Counted from the stretch's first letter, positions 36,801 through 40,832 are shown. The stretch is 64,000 nucleotides of DNA from Ornithodoros turicata (GCF_037126465.1 NC_088204.1:17242804-17306803), one strand, 5' to 3'. Notes: generated by a model from the sequence alone, not told the origin. Program-made: numbers and translations.

Positions 36801-39266
36801 GCCTTCTCCGAAGTACATAACTGTAGACAGGCGTCCTGATTGACAACACCTGGAACAGACTTGTCTTCGAATCCCAGAAGTTGGTATCCAGGAACGCGTT
36901 CAAAAGACCAGTGCCTGAGACACGGGTTTTCTGCAGAGACAAAATGTGCGAAAGTGAAAAACAGATATGAATGGTGCGGAAGAATGAAACTTGTTTCATA
37001 GCGTCGAGGTTAGTGTAGTATCCCTTTCTTTTATTAATAACGCGTCCTGGAGTAGTCAGCCCCGAGTGGCTCGAGACTACCATTTCCATTTTTTTTCTTT
37101 TAAAATCAATCAATCAATGAAACTTGTTCCAGTAGTCAGCACCATTCCAGGAGTCTCAATGGATCTGGTGCAAGTGATGTGGAGTTGCTGGCCTCACACT
37201 AGTGAAGCCAAAATCTCTTTTTTTTTTAAACCACTCAATCAACCAATCAATGAAACTTGTTAAAAGGTGCGGTTGACAGCTTACTGTGTACTTCAAGTGC
37301 TTCCTCTTGTAAAGCGGGAACCGCGTGGAACGAAAAACTAGCCCAATCCTCCCTGAACCGAAATTTTTGTTCGTGCATCACCGCACGCTGCCAAACTGGA
37401 AGCCCGAGTTCGACCGAAGACTCATGACCGTAGCAGCTGACCTAGGGCCATATCTCCTTTCAGCCCTCCAGCTCAATGGGATAATCCTGCTATTCATTGG
37501 AGGACGGGCTTCGGACGTAGCAACAGCCTTCCCGTTTGCGACGTCATTGTTGCTATTGTTCCCCTTCTGGCTGAATAGCCATTGGATGCCCGCAACTTAT
37601 TCTGTATACAACAGTTACGGTTTCGGCGCAGAAATCCGGCTTCGCCAGAGAGTACCGAATTCGGCCCGAAACTCCAATCTCCGAGAAAAGTTCGGTCCCT
37701 ATTTCGGTTCGGAAAGAATTTGGCCTGCTTTTCTGCCATGCGGTTCATGCTTGATGTCGTGTGGAAACTTGGGAAGGCCGTATAATGAGTCTACGTGTAT
37801 TGATCTCTTCGAGACAACAACCAAGTACCCTTGCGTATTGTCAAATGCGCAGTTTCTAGATTTCCAGAAACGTGCGGCACAGAACGTACGTAAAGAACCA
37901 GGAGGTGCTCGAACACACACACACAAACAAAAAAAAAGAAACAAAAAATCTCAGTGATTCTTTTCTGAACTGTATTTTGCATGTACTGTTCATTCTTCTT
38001 GAACAATTAACGAAGTCATGCACGTTGTCTTTTGCTTTACTTTTTGTATACTTCTGTACTTTGTATGTCTCGAACAGGCATCTGCGTGCGCGGGCAATGG
38101 TACTCAGAAGCAAAACGGGCCAACCTCTCACCTGTAAGACATATCTTCCGATGGAAGCTCCAGTTGGGGTCTGGCAGCAGATAATCGGAACGATTGGCCA
38201 CGTCGAACCACGTGAGCGCACAAGCCTGCCTCAAATGGTTGACGCTGTACCCTCGACACCGATCGTCTTCAAGGCACCTCTTGTAGCAGTCCTCTGCTGA
38301 CGTCTGAGGCTTTGGGGTTTTCAGCCCCCCAATGAAGTCGGCCACTTTGAACCCAGAAATCCTCTCGTATGATGTGTGTTCTTGTGAACAGTGAGATGTG
38401 CTCTCTGTGGCTGCAGAGAAGACGGCACTGAGATGTTATATGTTCAGACACTTCGGTGCCGTGTGCATAGCTTCGTATGCAAATGTAGCCTCCATACAAC
38501 AACTTGTTCAGAGTTTCGTAGTGAAATTATTAGAGGTAACTTGGACTAAACCTATGATGGCAACACCTTCCAAAGGAGAGACAACCGTTCTTTTGAACAC
38601 AAAAGGTTTCTTTGCTTTAAAGGGGCACTAGAGTGCGAAAATTTATCCTTAAGGAATGAAAGATAAGCGATACAAAAGGAACTGAATTGATCCATTGCGC
38701 CGTTCGCGTTCGTCGTCGTCGATTCGTCGTTCGCGTGATTGAAATCGCAATTTATAATTTCTCTCTTCCCTCCTTCTCAAGAGGCACAAAACGTCAGTGC
38801 GGATAGGATGTCCAATCATCGCCGAAGATCGTTTGCGGTGTCCAGTGGGAGGCCACCCCGCATTGTCGCTCCTCTTGAGAAAGAAGAGAAGAGGGAAGGG
38901 ATAAATTGGCGGATTTGTTCTCACGAACGACGCAGCAGATGAGTCCTCAAGGTAACGGCACCTTTCACTTCGTGATGAGAAGTTCTAGTACTTTAGTGCC
39001 GATTAGAACCATGAATGAGTTACACTCTGCCGCTGAATAGTGTTCAGCTATTTTAGACGTGTGCTTCTCCGGTCCCGCTAGTTACATGCCTATACGCCTC
39101 GAACATATTGATAACCGATTCCTCTGCCTCAAAGTTCGCCTTGAAAGCTGTGGTGTCCTGTGAAAACGTTTCTCGTTATTTGAGTCAACTTACCGTATGA
39201 CCTCGCTGTAGACATGACCATAACAACGAATGAACTCAACAGGGGCTTGAGGTTCGGACGAGTCAT
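664..39266 (-). CDS. PAN/apple-ZP domain transmembrane protein, 12 coding exons (whole gene)
   Basis: Spliced minus-strand gene. Coding exons: 39194-39266, 38132-38380, 36658-36930, 36313-36582, 35885-35947, 35396-35574, 35177-35316, 15730-15875, 11282-11363, 7424-7574, 4691-4919, 664-884. All introns are GT-AG, all phases agree, and the total is 2076 nt (691 aa plus stop). Order: signal peptide (about 1-23), PAN modules (about 25-107, 108-198, 199-288), ZP domain (about 310-545, eight cysteines in a 4+4 pattern), basic cleavage region (RRLHRR, 558-563), transmembrane helix (about 634-659), 32-residue tail. Known for the family: such proteins are secreted or cleaved at the apical cell surface and polymerise in cuticle or sensory matrix (NompA; Neyo, Nyobe, Trynity, Morpheyus in Drosophila; NOAH in nematodes). 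Which orthologue this is cannot be decided by eye. With three PAN modules and 691 residues it is shorter than NompA, so the Neyo/Trynity group is a good alternative. Confidence 0.9.
885..2813 (-). other. Intron 11, right-proximal part
   Basis: Part of the 3806-nt intron 11. It contains a decayed repeat at 1290-1600 and an AT-rich patch around 2490-2640 with GAATTCGAA-like motifs, similar to patches at 14400-14480 and 14660-14730. No coding exon with ZP or PAN character was found. Confidence 0.5.
1290..1600. repeat. Decayed TIR element with 'ACACC' motifs
   Basis: Scattered ACACCC/GGTGT motifs facing each other (GGATACACCC near 1315; ACACCCCAAAGGTGTACG near 1533) resemble the motifs of the 40852-41601 element. 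Ends are not definable. Confidence 0.3.
2814..4402 (-). mobile_element. Mariner-like element, decayed, inside intron 11
   Basis: Terminal inverted repeats of 22 bp (left TACAGAGGTCGTTCATGG..., right complement ending GAACGACCCTTGTA) with TA at both tips bound a 1589-bp element, close to the usual mariner size plus small insertions. The minus strand encodes a broken transposase. Confidence 0.85.
2901..4262 (-). pseudogene. Mariner transposase, inactivated
   Basis: Order on the minus strand: HTH part near 4140-4262 (RFLVKENVKPTDILQRLQ), the first catalytic block as TRGETWMHHF, then HDNARPHTANL and YCPDLATSDYRLF. In active mariner transposases the first block reads G-D-E-T-W with the Asp as a metal ligand; here it is Gly. 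Frameshifts separate the HTH and catalytic parts. Cut-and-paste transposase by family; clearly non-functional here. Confidence 0.8.
4691..4919 (-). CDS. Exon 11: last ZP cysteine, basic cleavage region, stalk
   Basis: A 229-nt exon, residues 543-618. It begins PKC (last ZP-C cysteine), then GRGAGRRLHRRS, a cluster of basic residues at the position of the furin-type cleavage site of ZP proteins. A hydrophilic juxtamembrane stalk follows. Acceptor GAATGTTTCAG, donor GTAAGT, phase 1 out. Cleavage is inferred from position and composition only. Confidence 0.88.
4920..7423 (-). other. Intron 10
   Basis: A 2504-nt intron. It contains a C-run (5141-5153), poly-T (5667-5682), low-complexity CA/TC-rich DNA (5890-6245) with a CA microsatellite near 6229-6244, a minisatellite (6772-7010) and a G-run (7051-7065). 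No exon-like open stretch found. Confidence 0.6.
6772..7010. repeat. Minisatellite, two units of about 120 bp
   Basis: Two consecutive units (from about 6772 and 6898) share AATTGTGAATAGTGGATAAT, then a 'GTGAACATGT...AATAGT...ACTTCTGAAT' stretch. Shorter GAATAGCGAA(C/T) repeats are embedded in both. Confidence 0.7.
7424..7574 (-). CDS. Exon 10: ZP-C subdomain, third part
   Basis: A 151-nt exon, residues 492-542: CPVEPSVFPGF, LLAPFQAFRFASDSTVKFQM, VSFCLDVCPP. These hold three of the four ZP-C cysteines and the F-x-A-F-x-F strand. Acceptor TTTATTATTGCAG, donor GTAAGT, ends in phase 0. Confidence 0.92.
8248..8272. repeat. TA microsatellite
   Basis: Alternating AT run in intron 9. Confidence 0.9.
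9408..9476. repeat. Short TIR element
   Basis: Ends AAGGGGCACTGTAAAGTG and CACTTTAGTGGTCCTTTAA are inverted complements. The same kind of end (AAAGGGGCACTAGAGTG) begins the stretch at 38620. Probably a very small MITE. Confidence 0.5.
9608..9812 (-). mobile_element. tRNA-derived SINE, copy 1 (inverted)
   Basis: Read on the minus strand: tRNA-like head with pol III B box GGGTTCGAATCC, then CCGGCTGTGC, GGTTTTCC, CAGGCGAACGTCGGCACAG, TTCCCCCTGAAGTCGG, and an A-rich tail (T-run 9608-9630 on plus). Same family as 43841-44102, 47537-47855 and 49748-50022. Resembles the ixodid tick SINE Ruka by memory. Confidence 0.8.
10030..10629. mobile_element. Non-autonomous hAT-like element, GC-rich, exact 8-bp TSD
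   Basis: TIRs TAAAGATGAGTGCGGT and (reversed) TAGAGATGAGTGCGGG; TSD TAAATGCA at 10022-10029 and 10630-10637, identical. The subterminal regions hold many GCGGGTA/TACCCGC motifs on both strands, as expected for transposase-binding arrays of hAT elements. No transposase; 600 bp. Confidence 0.88.
11282..11363 (-). CDS. Exon 9: ZP-C subdomain, second part
   Basis: An 82-nt exon, residues 465-491: AVFGIFGSTLTAKS then SETILLLDDKG, the conserved ZP-C segment leading into the G-C-P turn. Acceptor GCTTTTTTCAG, donor GTAGGT, phase 1 in and phase 2 out, matching exons 8 and 10. Confidence 0.9.
11669..11925. repeat. Imperfect foldback repeat
   Basis: Left arm TGTACAGCTCCGGTCAACC... and right arm ...GTTGACCGGAGCTGTACA are complements continuing for about 85 bp each (both contain TTAATAATAACA-type cores and GCGCGAT), with about 75 bp between. 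Origin unknown; possibly two head-to-head copies of one repeat. Confidence 0.7.
12838..13194 (+). repeat. Direct repeat pair flanking a small TIR element
   Basis: CATATCACTGAACGCGGCCA at 12839 recurs as CATATCACTCAGCGGGGCCA at about 13119, each followed by about 70 similar bases (ACTGCTGTAATG, GACGTC). Between them lies the 12937-13108 element. Confidence 0.7.
12937..13108. mobile_element. Small MITE with 'GATCTTCAACTT' TIRs
   Basis: Ends GGGCCCCGATCTTCAACTTT and AAGTTGAAGATCGGGCTC are inverted complements over about 17 bp. Interior AT-rich then GC-rich, no ORF. Confidence 0.65.
13862..14090. mobile_element. MITE family C, copy 1
   Basis: Begins AATAGATGGTTTAAGGAAAT and ends ATTTTCTGAAATCGTCTATTC, inverted complements; interior shares GTTGCATCCTG, CACGTTTCG, TGACCTTG and GTGGACA with the copy at 14174. 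More diverged than copy 2. Confidence 0.7.
14174..14419. mobile_element. MITE family C, copy 2
   Basis: TIRs GAATAGACGAGTTCAGAAAA and its complement at the right end, about 25 bp. About 246 bp, only 83 bp from copy 1 and in the same orientation. Confidence 0.75.
14487..14659. mobile_element. Pogo/Tigger-like MITE, copy 1 (173 bp)
   Basis: Termini CAGTGAACCCTCGTTA and TAACGAGCGTTCACTG flanked by TA on both sides, as for pogo/Tigger elements. Internal GGTCATAATGCGGAATTGTCA (complement) is shared with copy 2. Confidence 0.8.
14765..14937. mobile_element. Pogo/Tigger-like MITE, copy 2 (173 bp, opposite orientation)
   Basis: Same length and TIRs as copy 1, flanked by TA, with its interior reversed relative to copy 1. 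The two are 105 bp apart. Confidence 0.8.
15730..15875 (-). CDS. Exon 8: ZP-C subdomain, first part
   Basis: A 146-nt exon, residues 416-464, after a good acceptor (TTTTCTTCCTGTAG). It reads PPVRLKVV, EVAGVDLGDPLFLKVEMQDE, the hallmark start of the ZP-C half in arthropod ZP proteins. Donor GTAAGC in phase 1. It lies 19.3 kb from exon 7. Confidence 0.92.
17556..18122 (+). repeat. 5' tandem units of the LINE (period 255 bp)
   Basis: Two full units plus a 32-bp start of a third. The sequence ATGCCTCGTACTAACATTCT recurs at 17581, 17836 and 18091, exactly 255 bp apart. Because 255 is divisible by 3 the units stay in frame and encode 85-residue repeats in ORF1. In other LINEs such 5' monomers carry promoter activity; here that is inference. 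Confidence 0.95.
17581..18966 (+). CDS. LINE ORF1: repeat region, 2A motif, coiled coil, RNA-binding domain
   Basis: 461 residues. Residues 1-170 are two copies of an 85-residue Cys-rich repeat, each opening with a hydrophobic stretch (NILFVIQCLLLI) like a signal peptide. The third start runs into a different sequence ending in GDVELNPGP (residues 223-231), the D-V/I-E-x-N-P-G-P 2A consensus, where ribosomes skip the Gly-Pro bond. Residues about 235-325 form a heptad-rich coiled coil, followed by RRNNILFHGI and RIDRAHRLGR, as in the RRM and C-terminal domains of L1-type ORF1 nucleic-acid chaperones. The stop is TAG at 18964-18966, in the same frame as ORF2. The true start could be any of the three repeated ATGs. 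Confidence 0.9.
   Translation: MPRTNILFVIQCLLLITEPASYCGTGTCGRPYLLHNYTSNQVYESPCVHPVWINSASSATAVESCAALIKPCDPWDFFSGHDSTRMPRTNILFVIQCLLLITEPASYCGTGTCGRPYLLHNYTSNQVYESPCVHPVWINSASSATAVESCAALIKPCDPWDFFSGHDSTRMPRTNILFVIQVSCDISTYHSDDVFLLVLPRPRLISMLVSYVYDMCYSLLICGDVELNPGPPITRGLDERLDAMMDLLQKLSTGQSELIAEVRTIKEKQMQFAAELSSLTSTVSAIDADVSALKLTVSAVKDVRRDVMRLQERCEDAENRSRRNNILFHGIDDQDGETWKQAEDKMLSFCRDKLGVEVDPNRIDRAHRLGRFSPSKRRPIIVRLNQFKLKQELLSNGAKLKGTGYSIGEDYSSAVRIARKKLVEFAKEKGRPFKLRFDKVIVDSITYVYDCSTDSIKPSQP
18250..18273 (+). other. 2A ribosome-skipping motif (DVELNPGP)
   Basis: The eight codons GAT GTA GAG CTC AAT CCT (18250-18267) and GGT CCC (18268-18273) match the 2A consensus D-V/I-E-x-N-P-G-P at every fixed position. 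Skipping between Gly230 and Pro231 would release the repeat-bearing N-terminal peptide from the ORF1 protein body. 2A-like motifs are known in ORF1 of some APE-type LINEs of sea urchins, molluscs and trypanosomes. Confidence 0.9.
18964..18969 (+). other. In-frame UAG-CAA between ORF1 and ORF2
   Basis: ORF1 and ORF2 are in one frame. The only stop between them is this TAG, followed by CAA TCG. There is no other stop from 18967 to the ORF2 ATG. UAG followed by CAA is the start of a well-known leaky-stop context, although the next codon does not fit the full CAR-YYA rule. Confidence 0.6.
19024..21801 (+). CDS. LINE ORF2: endonuclease-reverse transcriptase
   Basis: First ATG at 19024; the frame is already open from 18967. 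Endonuclease motifs: NIRSVLPKRDDL, LTETWL (catalytic Glu), GACYRPPDSG, GDFNFP, LSDHRI (catalytic His). Reverse transcriptase motifs in order: AGIDGIN, NYRPISLTSVPSKLLE, QHGFRKG, FLDFSKAFDRVPH, SGVPQGTVLGPLLFLLYIND, LFADDCVVY (catalytic Asp pair near 20995), YKYLGVLL. The C-terminal part contains a W-N-P-H motif and no RNase H. The protein nicks target DNA and primes cDNA synthesis in target-primed reverse transcription. No frameshift or stop in about 926 codons. Confidence 0.93.
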   Translation: MTNIRSVLPKRDDLMSVIQSTCADFIVLTETWLRPDIANSEIFPYCNDYSVYRCDRKDRVGGGVMIAVKRCIPSMQVSAPDDIETVWVCIQMKHRKLIIGACYRPPDSGITFTDKLHDCLSTMRNTYPTSDIVLTGDFNFPQITWSQGTPSLSSYHALAAEFLDKCSTFNLIQVVTEPTRVVPGSSSLIDLVFLSDPSLLQFTTYLHGLSDHRIIHFGLSLEAPQRNFNQKVIRDYRRGNYDAMRQELVAFVTTFSHYSLSHSPEENWQLFRNKLDELTDKHIPLISFRSSERCPWFHSKLKTLANRKKRLYRRARTSNTSIAWGKYYQTAREFRLQVQKSKEKFYSEDLPSLLSSDPRKFWRTIAPAESNRITIFGSNGMPVSDVDSACSFNDYFSSVFTNEDPGPLPPLSLAATAEMPMITVSTNGIIKIIENMKLSSSAGIDGINSKLLKNIKEPVAVILSLIFAQSLSSGYVPADWKVGKVIPVHKSGPRHEICNYRPISLTSVPSKLLEHIIFSNVMSFLESNNLLHPRQHGFRKGLSCETQLVEFTSDLHSIMESGLQIDAIFLDFSKAFDRVPHNRLLYKLSCYGIHPNLIEWIRYFLTSRVQFCTINNACSPLKNVTSGVPQGTVLGPLLFLLYINDLPLVCNSSIRLFADDCVVYRAVSTSHDQDMLQHDMDKISDWCSSWQMHLNNTKCKIVHFSRKRSSLHYNYKVKSEALTICDSYKYLGVLLTADLEWNSHINSISAEANRTLGYLKRNLRPCPPQVRLRAYETFVRPKLEYASAIWNPHQHYLIASLEAIQNRAVRFITSSYSRFTSVSALKFHHNIALLSTRRRIASLCLLHKIYHNTTLHTNLLLPPDYISNRVDHGKKIKLVHCHSNHCQQSFIPSAVREWNALPELIINITDPQSFRRHLCSHFRVT
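22128..23987. mobile_element. hAT-like element (outer), exact 8-bp TSD
   Basis: TIRs CAGTGTTGCCAAC and its near-complement TTGGCAACACTG; TSD TCCACATA at 22120-22127 and 23988-23995, identical. 1860 bp including the nested element 22243-23258. No transposase domain recognised in the remaining interior. Confidence 0.88.
22243..23258. mobile_element. hAT-like element nested in 22128-23987, exact 8-bp TSD
   Basis: TIRs CAGTCTTGGGTAAGTTACTT and (complement at right) ending TTACTACCCAAGACTG; TSD CAATTAGG at 22235-22242 and 23259-23266. Subterminal arrays of AGTTAC/GTAACT on both sides are typical transposase-binding repeats. 1016 bp, non-autonomous. Confidence 0.92.
24383..25420 (-). pseudogene. 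L1/Tx1-like LINE ORF2, C-terminal fragment
   Basis: Minus-strand frame reads LKIPGVLFDR (before the SINE), NWLQVLHEIQSKCQ, WHLSHVLIVPQQI, FFWRKRRRPIARILLSRPAS, RGGVSLPDIGLMNRGI. The F-x-W...RP...GG-x-x-LPD pattern is the region after the reverse transcriptase in L1/Tx1-type LINEs. One TGA interrupts it and a SINE splits it at 25036-25324. Confidence 0.75.
25036..25324 (-). mobile_element. tRNA-derived SINE, second family, with 11-bp TSD
   Basis: On minus: tRNA-like head with A box GGCTCAGTCGGTAGGGTG and B box GGGTTCGAACCC, then GTTAAAGAACCCCCAGGTGG near the 3' end. TSD GGGGTCGTTCC at 25025-25035 and 25323-25333. A G-run next to the right TSD makes the exact head uncertain. It interrupts the L1-like fragment in a way that the frame resumes on the other side. 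Confidence 0.82.
26965..28095 (+). repeat. Minisatellite of about 92-bp units, interrupted by a LINE fragment
   Basis: Units contain AACTATCGATAGTTTGCAGG, GCGAAACGCGAATTCAG, TTTTCAAAAGAAACATGCTC and TTTTAAATT. Three consecutive units start near 27888, 27980 and 28071; at least two more lie left of the LINE fragment (about 26970-27110) and a partial one near 27815. Confidence 0.75.
27125..27785 (+). pseudogene. LINE C-terminal fragment with 3' UTR
   Basis: Broken reading frames give SPNCSV, then after shifts ALRALEDFLHPNGLMDIL followed by TGA at about 27569. The same ending (GLRAVAEFLSSTGLMDEL) is in the minus-strand copy at 59702-60115. The 3' UTR contains GGGGTAGCCAG and ends in poly-T before CATCGCC, like the LINE tails at 35695 and 37040. 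Confidence 0.7.
28201..28228 (+). repeat. GTT microsatellite tail
   Basis: (GTT)n preceded by GTCATGATCTATTT. The same preceding motif and (GTT)n tail occur at 54135-54170, so these are probably 3' tails of one retroposon family. Confidence 0.7.
28252..28745. mobile_element. Foldback MITE family A, copy 1, interrupted
   Basis: CACTCTTAAATATGAACTTC left end, right arm complementary, flanked by TA on both sides. Long near-palindrome with GAACTTCACCGCATAGCACG, TTGTTGAAAACGGGAGGCG and TTTTTGTGAC. The centre-right is interrupted by the 28427-28668 element. Confidence 0.88.
28427..28668. mobile_element. Second foldback element nested in MITE A copy 1
   Basis: Long inverted repeats starting GGGGCTTAATCGCTTCATCG, about 49 bp per side, with a direct repeat CAG at 28424-28426 and 28669-28671 as a likely 3-bp TSD. 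The interior has paired TTTCCCGCC motifs. 242 bp, no ORF. Removing it restores an uninterrupted MITE A palindrome. Confidence 0.85.
29310..29398. repeat. 89-bp inverted repeat with GAAACGTCG motif
   Basis: Left arm GTTAGGGGTCAAGGTTTCGA and right arm TCGACCCCTAAC are part of about 40-bp imperfect complements around CAGGAGTCCTG. The GCCGAAACGTCG motif is common near the ends of Penelope-like and DIRS-like elements; assignment is tentative. Confidence 0.6.
29402..29667 (+). repeat. Direct repeat pair 'GGAGCATTCGCTCATTT'
   Basis: GGAGCATTCGCTCATTT plus TATATTTGTAT occurs at 29402-29431 and again at 29638-29667, 236 bp apart. Possibly two related retroposon tails placed in tandem. Confidence 0.55.
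29671..30557. mobile_element. Giant palindromic TIR element (887 bp)
   Basis: Ends CAGGGTGTTTCAAAAAACGT and (complement) ACGTTTTTTGAAACACCCTG, flanked by TATA on both sides. Complementarity continues inward for about 380 bp per arm, past GGGGGCAGGAGC, leaving a loop of about 140 bp near 30049-30186. No transposase. Confidence 0.9.
31246..33104. mobile_element. hAT-like element (outer) with near-exact 8-bp TSD
   Basis: TIRs CAGTGTTGTAC and GTACAACACTG; TSDs CTTTTAAA (31238-31245) and ATTTTAAA (33105-33112), 7 of 8 identical. Subterminal GTAGCGG and CGTTACTTTTT motifs recur. 1859 bp including the nested 32125-33051. Confidence 0.85.
32125..33051. mobile_element. hAT-like element nested in 31246-33104, exact 8-bp TSD
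   Basis: TIRs CAGACTTGTGCC and (complement) CAGAGTTGTACC; TSD AGTAGCGG at 32117-32124 and 33052-33059, identical. Subterminal GTAACGAGTTAC motif arrays on both sides. 927 bp. Confidence 0.9.
33542..34058. mobile_element. MITE family E, copy 1
   Basis: Left end GCGGGCATCCTGCTGTAAAG and right end ...CCCAGAGGATGTCCGC are inverted complements, followed inward by GACTAATTACCTGAAATTCA and its complement near 34000. About 517 bp. A second copy is at 41609-42225. Confidence 0.75.
35177..35316 (-). CDS. Exon 7: ZP-N subdomain, second part
   Basis: A 140-nt exon, residues 370-415. It starts GNGTFLNSIVVQHHP and includes DISCDYEE, the fourth ZP-N cysteine. Intron 6 before it is only 79 nt (acceptor TTTTTCTGCAG). 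It ends in phase 2 at donor GTAAGT, which opens the 19.3-kb intron 7. Confidence 0.92.
35396..35574 (-). CDS. Exon 6: ZP-N subdomain, first part
   Basis: A 179-nt exon, residues 310-369, after the strong acceptor TTCTTCTGTTTACAG. It begins VEMRCEATAM and carries FRGKVYSVGHPHQC and GRQCGTKNL: the first three ZP-N cysteines and the classic F-x-G-x-V-Y strand. It ends in phase 0 at donor GTATGT. Confidence 0.92.
35695..35777 (+). repeat. LINE 3' tail, copy in intron 5
   Basis: ACGCGTCCTGGAGTAGCCAG, GTTTGGGACTAACATCTCCA, then a T-rich end. Same family as the 3' UTR of the LINE fragment at 27125-27785; a 5'-truncated insertion. Confidence 0.7.
35885..35947 (-). CDS. Exon 5: short linker between PAN and ZP parts
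   Basis: A 63-nt exon, residues 289-309, proposed because it keeps phase 1 on both sides and joins the third PAN module to the ZP domain without a stop (it ends ...FRMMVPE). Acceptor CATTCTTGTAG, donor GTATGT. A longer version starting at 36074 also has an acceptor, but its frame meets a TGA just before this donor. This is the least certain exon of the model. Confidence 0.6.
36313..36582 (-). CDS. Exon 4: third PAN/apple module
   Basis: A 270-nt exon, phase 1 at both ends, residues 199-288, separated from exon 3 by a 75-nt intron. It shows TLCQESC, FVCRSFVYD, HLCLLSPDD, DTDRRLYEKGSC. Donor GTAGGT. The three PAN modules are each one class 1-1 exon, the arrangement expected if they arose by exon duplication. 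Confidence 0.9.
36658..36930 (-). CDS. Exon 3: second PAN/apple module
   Basis: A 273-nt exon, phase 1 at both ends, residues 108-198, after a strong acceptor (TTTGTCTCTGCAG) and before donor GTGAGT. It contains SFERVPGYQLLGFEDK, DACLQLC, FACRSSRY, QRCVLSRHDRRT and a final NQC. These are the conserved cysteines and the C-x-S-x-x-Y and LS-x-x-D-R-R motifs of the PAN modules found in insect ZP proteins. Confidence 0.9.
37040..37120 (+). repeat. LINE 3' tail, copy in intron 2
   Basis: ACGCGTCCTGGAGTAGTCAG, GGCTCGAGACTACCATTTCC, T-run, then AATCAATCAATC. Close to the copy at 35695. Confidence 0.75.
37139..37252 (+). repeat. LINE 3' tail, related subfamily, intron 2
   Basis: CACCATTCCAGGAGTCTC, GATCTGGTGCAAGTGATGTG, CTCACACTAGTGAAGCCAAA, T-run, then CAATCAACCAATCAATGAAA. 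A sister copy is at 40728-40832, sharing GTGCAAGTGATGTGGAGTTG. Confidence 0.75.
38132..38380 (-). CDS. Exon 2: first PAN/apple module
   Basis: A 249-nt exon, phase 1 at both ends, residues 25-107. It opens with YERISGFKVADF, the typical start of a PAN module in PAN-ZP proteins, and carries AEDCYKRC, DDRCRGYS and a closing KICL cysteine. Acceptor CACAAG at 38381, donor GTGAGA at 38131. The acceptor has only a modest pyrimidine tract. PAN modules mediate protein-protein or protein-carbohydrate contacts. Confidence 0.85.
38620..38995. repeat. TIR-like repeat in intron 1
   Basis: Opens AAAGGGGCACTAGAGTGCGA and closes near AGTACTTTAGTGCC, similar to the short element at 9408-9476. It fills about half of the 813-nt intron 1. 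Boundaries approximate. Confidence 0.45.
39194..39266 (-). CDS. Exon 1: start codon and signal peptide
   Basis: The ATG at 39266-39264 opens MTRPNLKPLLSSFVVMVMST, a basic n-region followed by a hydrophobic core, as in a secretory signal peptide. The exon ends in phase 1 (24 codons plus G) at a consensus GTAAGT donor. Five bases upstream of the ATG is a strong acceptor (pyrimidine tract CTTTCTTTCTAG, exon edge 39271), so the 5' UTR is probably split and its first exon and promoter lie further right, unidentified. Confidence 0.8.
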
Positions 39267-39271
39267 CGTAT

Positions 39272-39979
39272 CTAGAAAGAAAGAGGAAAGGACCACGTGA
39301 ACATCAGGAAACATTGACAAAAGTAGCGGTAACAACGAATAACATCCGGCTCTTTGTCGTCCCTTTTCCGAAATTGATTATAACACCAAATCACTGTAGC
39401 TTTGTGGAAGTTGGAGATGCCATGAGTTGTGCTCGACCTTTTTCTCGTTGTGTTTTGTTGAACCGCACATTGTCGTAAAAAGAACAACAAAAGCTATTAG
39501 ATATACGTCATACGCCTCTTTGCGTTCGAGCAGTTGTCTCGGGGATCGACCATGTGCGGACGACATCCATAGACGGGGTTGGGTGCAGCAGAGAAGATTA
39601 ACGGTTCGAGGCTCCCGACGGTATACTGGCAACAATAGTTGACACGCCAAGAGAGAGAGATGTAGACGACAAGGAGGAATAAGATGGGTGAGAGAAAAGG
39701 AGGAGGAAAATAAATTCAATCTTGGGAACGTTCTGGACGGTACGAGCCTACGGTACTGTGTCTCTGTTTCTTGTTTGAGACACTACAAGAGACAGGGTAT
39801 GAACGGTATAGGAATGTCTTCATAACCTCGCATCAAAAACATCAGTTTATACATTGGATTTCCCTCTCTCCCCTCCTGAAATACCCGTTTTGACAAAGAA
39901 ACCGCCCCCCCAAACCGAGGGTCTGGATCCGCCCCTAAACATAGGGATGCTATTATCAGCGGCAACGTCTTGTGTAACA
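39272..39979. other. 5' flank of the PAN-ZP gene
   Basis: Should hold the 5' UTR exon or promoter on the minus strand, but none could be placed. The strong acceptor at 39272 shows an upstream exon exists. No repeat family recognised in this interval. Confidence 0.4.
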
Positions 39980-40228
39980 CACTCTTAAAAATGAACTTCA
40001 CCGCACAGCACGCTCCTAGCCAACCAACATCTCGTATGATATCGTTATCTGCCCTGATTTGTTGAAAACGGGAGGCGAACGCCTTTTCTGTGACAATTAT
40101 GTACAGCATAAGTGTCACAAAAAAGGCGTACGCCTCCCATTTTCAACAAATCAGGGCAGATAACGATATCATTCGAGACTACGGTTGGCTAGGAGCGTGC
40201 TATGCGGTGAAGTTCATTTTTAAGAGTG
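39980..40228. mobile_element. Foldback MITE family A, copy 2
   Basis: CACTCTTAAAAATGAACTTC to TTTTTAAGAGTG, near-perfect palindrome of 249 bp. Flanking dinucleotides are CA on both sides (39978-39979, 40229-40230). Confidence 0.92.
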
Positions 40229-40727
40229 CACTGAGAGGGGGAGCTGAGGGGGTGGGGGCAAGTCTCCCTCTCACAGCGCTTCATTACTGCAAAATTAGGT
40301 TGGCGGGAACATTGCCCATCTCAGAACGACGATTTTCCACTTCTCTCTCTTTCTTTTTTCTTTTTTGTCGACTGCTGCCAGTGGAACAAGGAACCTGTCT
40401 TTGTGTGAGTTGGCGTGTTTTCTACACGGGCTGTGGCAAAAAAAGAAAACAAAAAAAGAACGTGGCAAAATTTCAGTTGGCAAAATTTGGCAGTCAGGCG
40501 CAAGTCGTAGCAAAAGTTCCCAGACGATAACTGCCGTTTATTACCTCTTTTTCGGACAAGTAGTCTTTTTTTCTTTTTACAAGAATTAATAGCACGTTAG
40601 GTGAACACCCCGAGTACAGGGTGTTTTTTGTTTTTGTTTTTTTAGCAGTTACAGAGTTCTATTAAAAAAGCTATGACAGCAGCATAGATGTCGTTTCTGC
40701 ATCATTCATTGGCATCATCATTCCAGG

Positions 40728-40832
40728 AGTTTTCCACCAAAGTACCTGGTGCAAGTGATGTGGAGTTGCGGGCTTCACACTAGTGAAACCAAAATCTCCA
40801 TTTTATTTATCTTAAAATCAAATCAAATCAAT
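40728..40832 (+). repeat. LINE 3' tail
   Basis: CATTCCAGGAGTTTTCCACC, TGGTGCAAGTGATGTGGAGT, CACACTAGTGAAACCAAAAT then TTTATTTATC and AATCAAATCAATC. Sister of 37139-37252. Confidence 0.75.

Noticed and set aside
37325..37957. 210-codon plus-strand open frame
   Set aside because: Lies in intron 2 of the PAN-ZP gene on the opposite strand, has no recognised domain and ends in low-complexity Lys/Thr codons.
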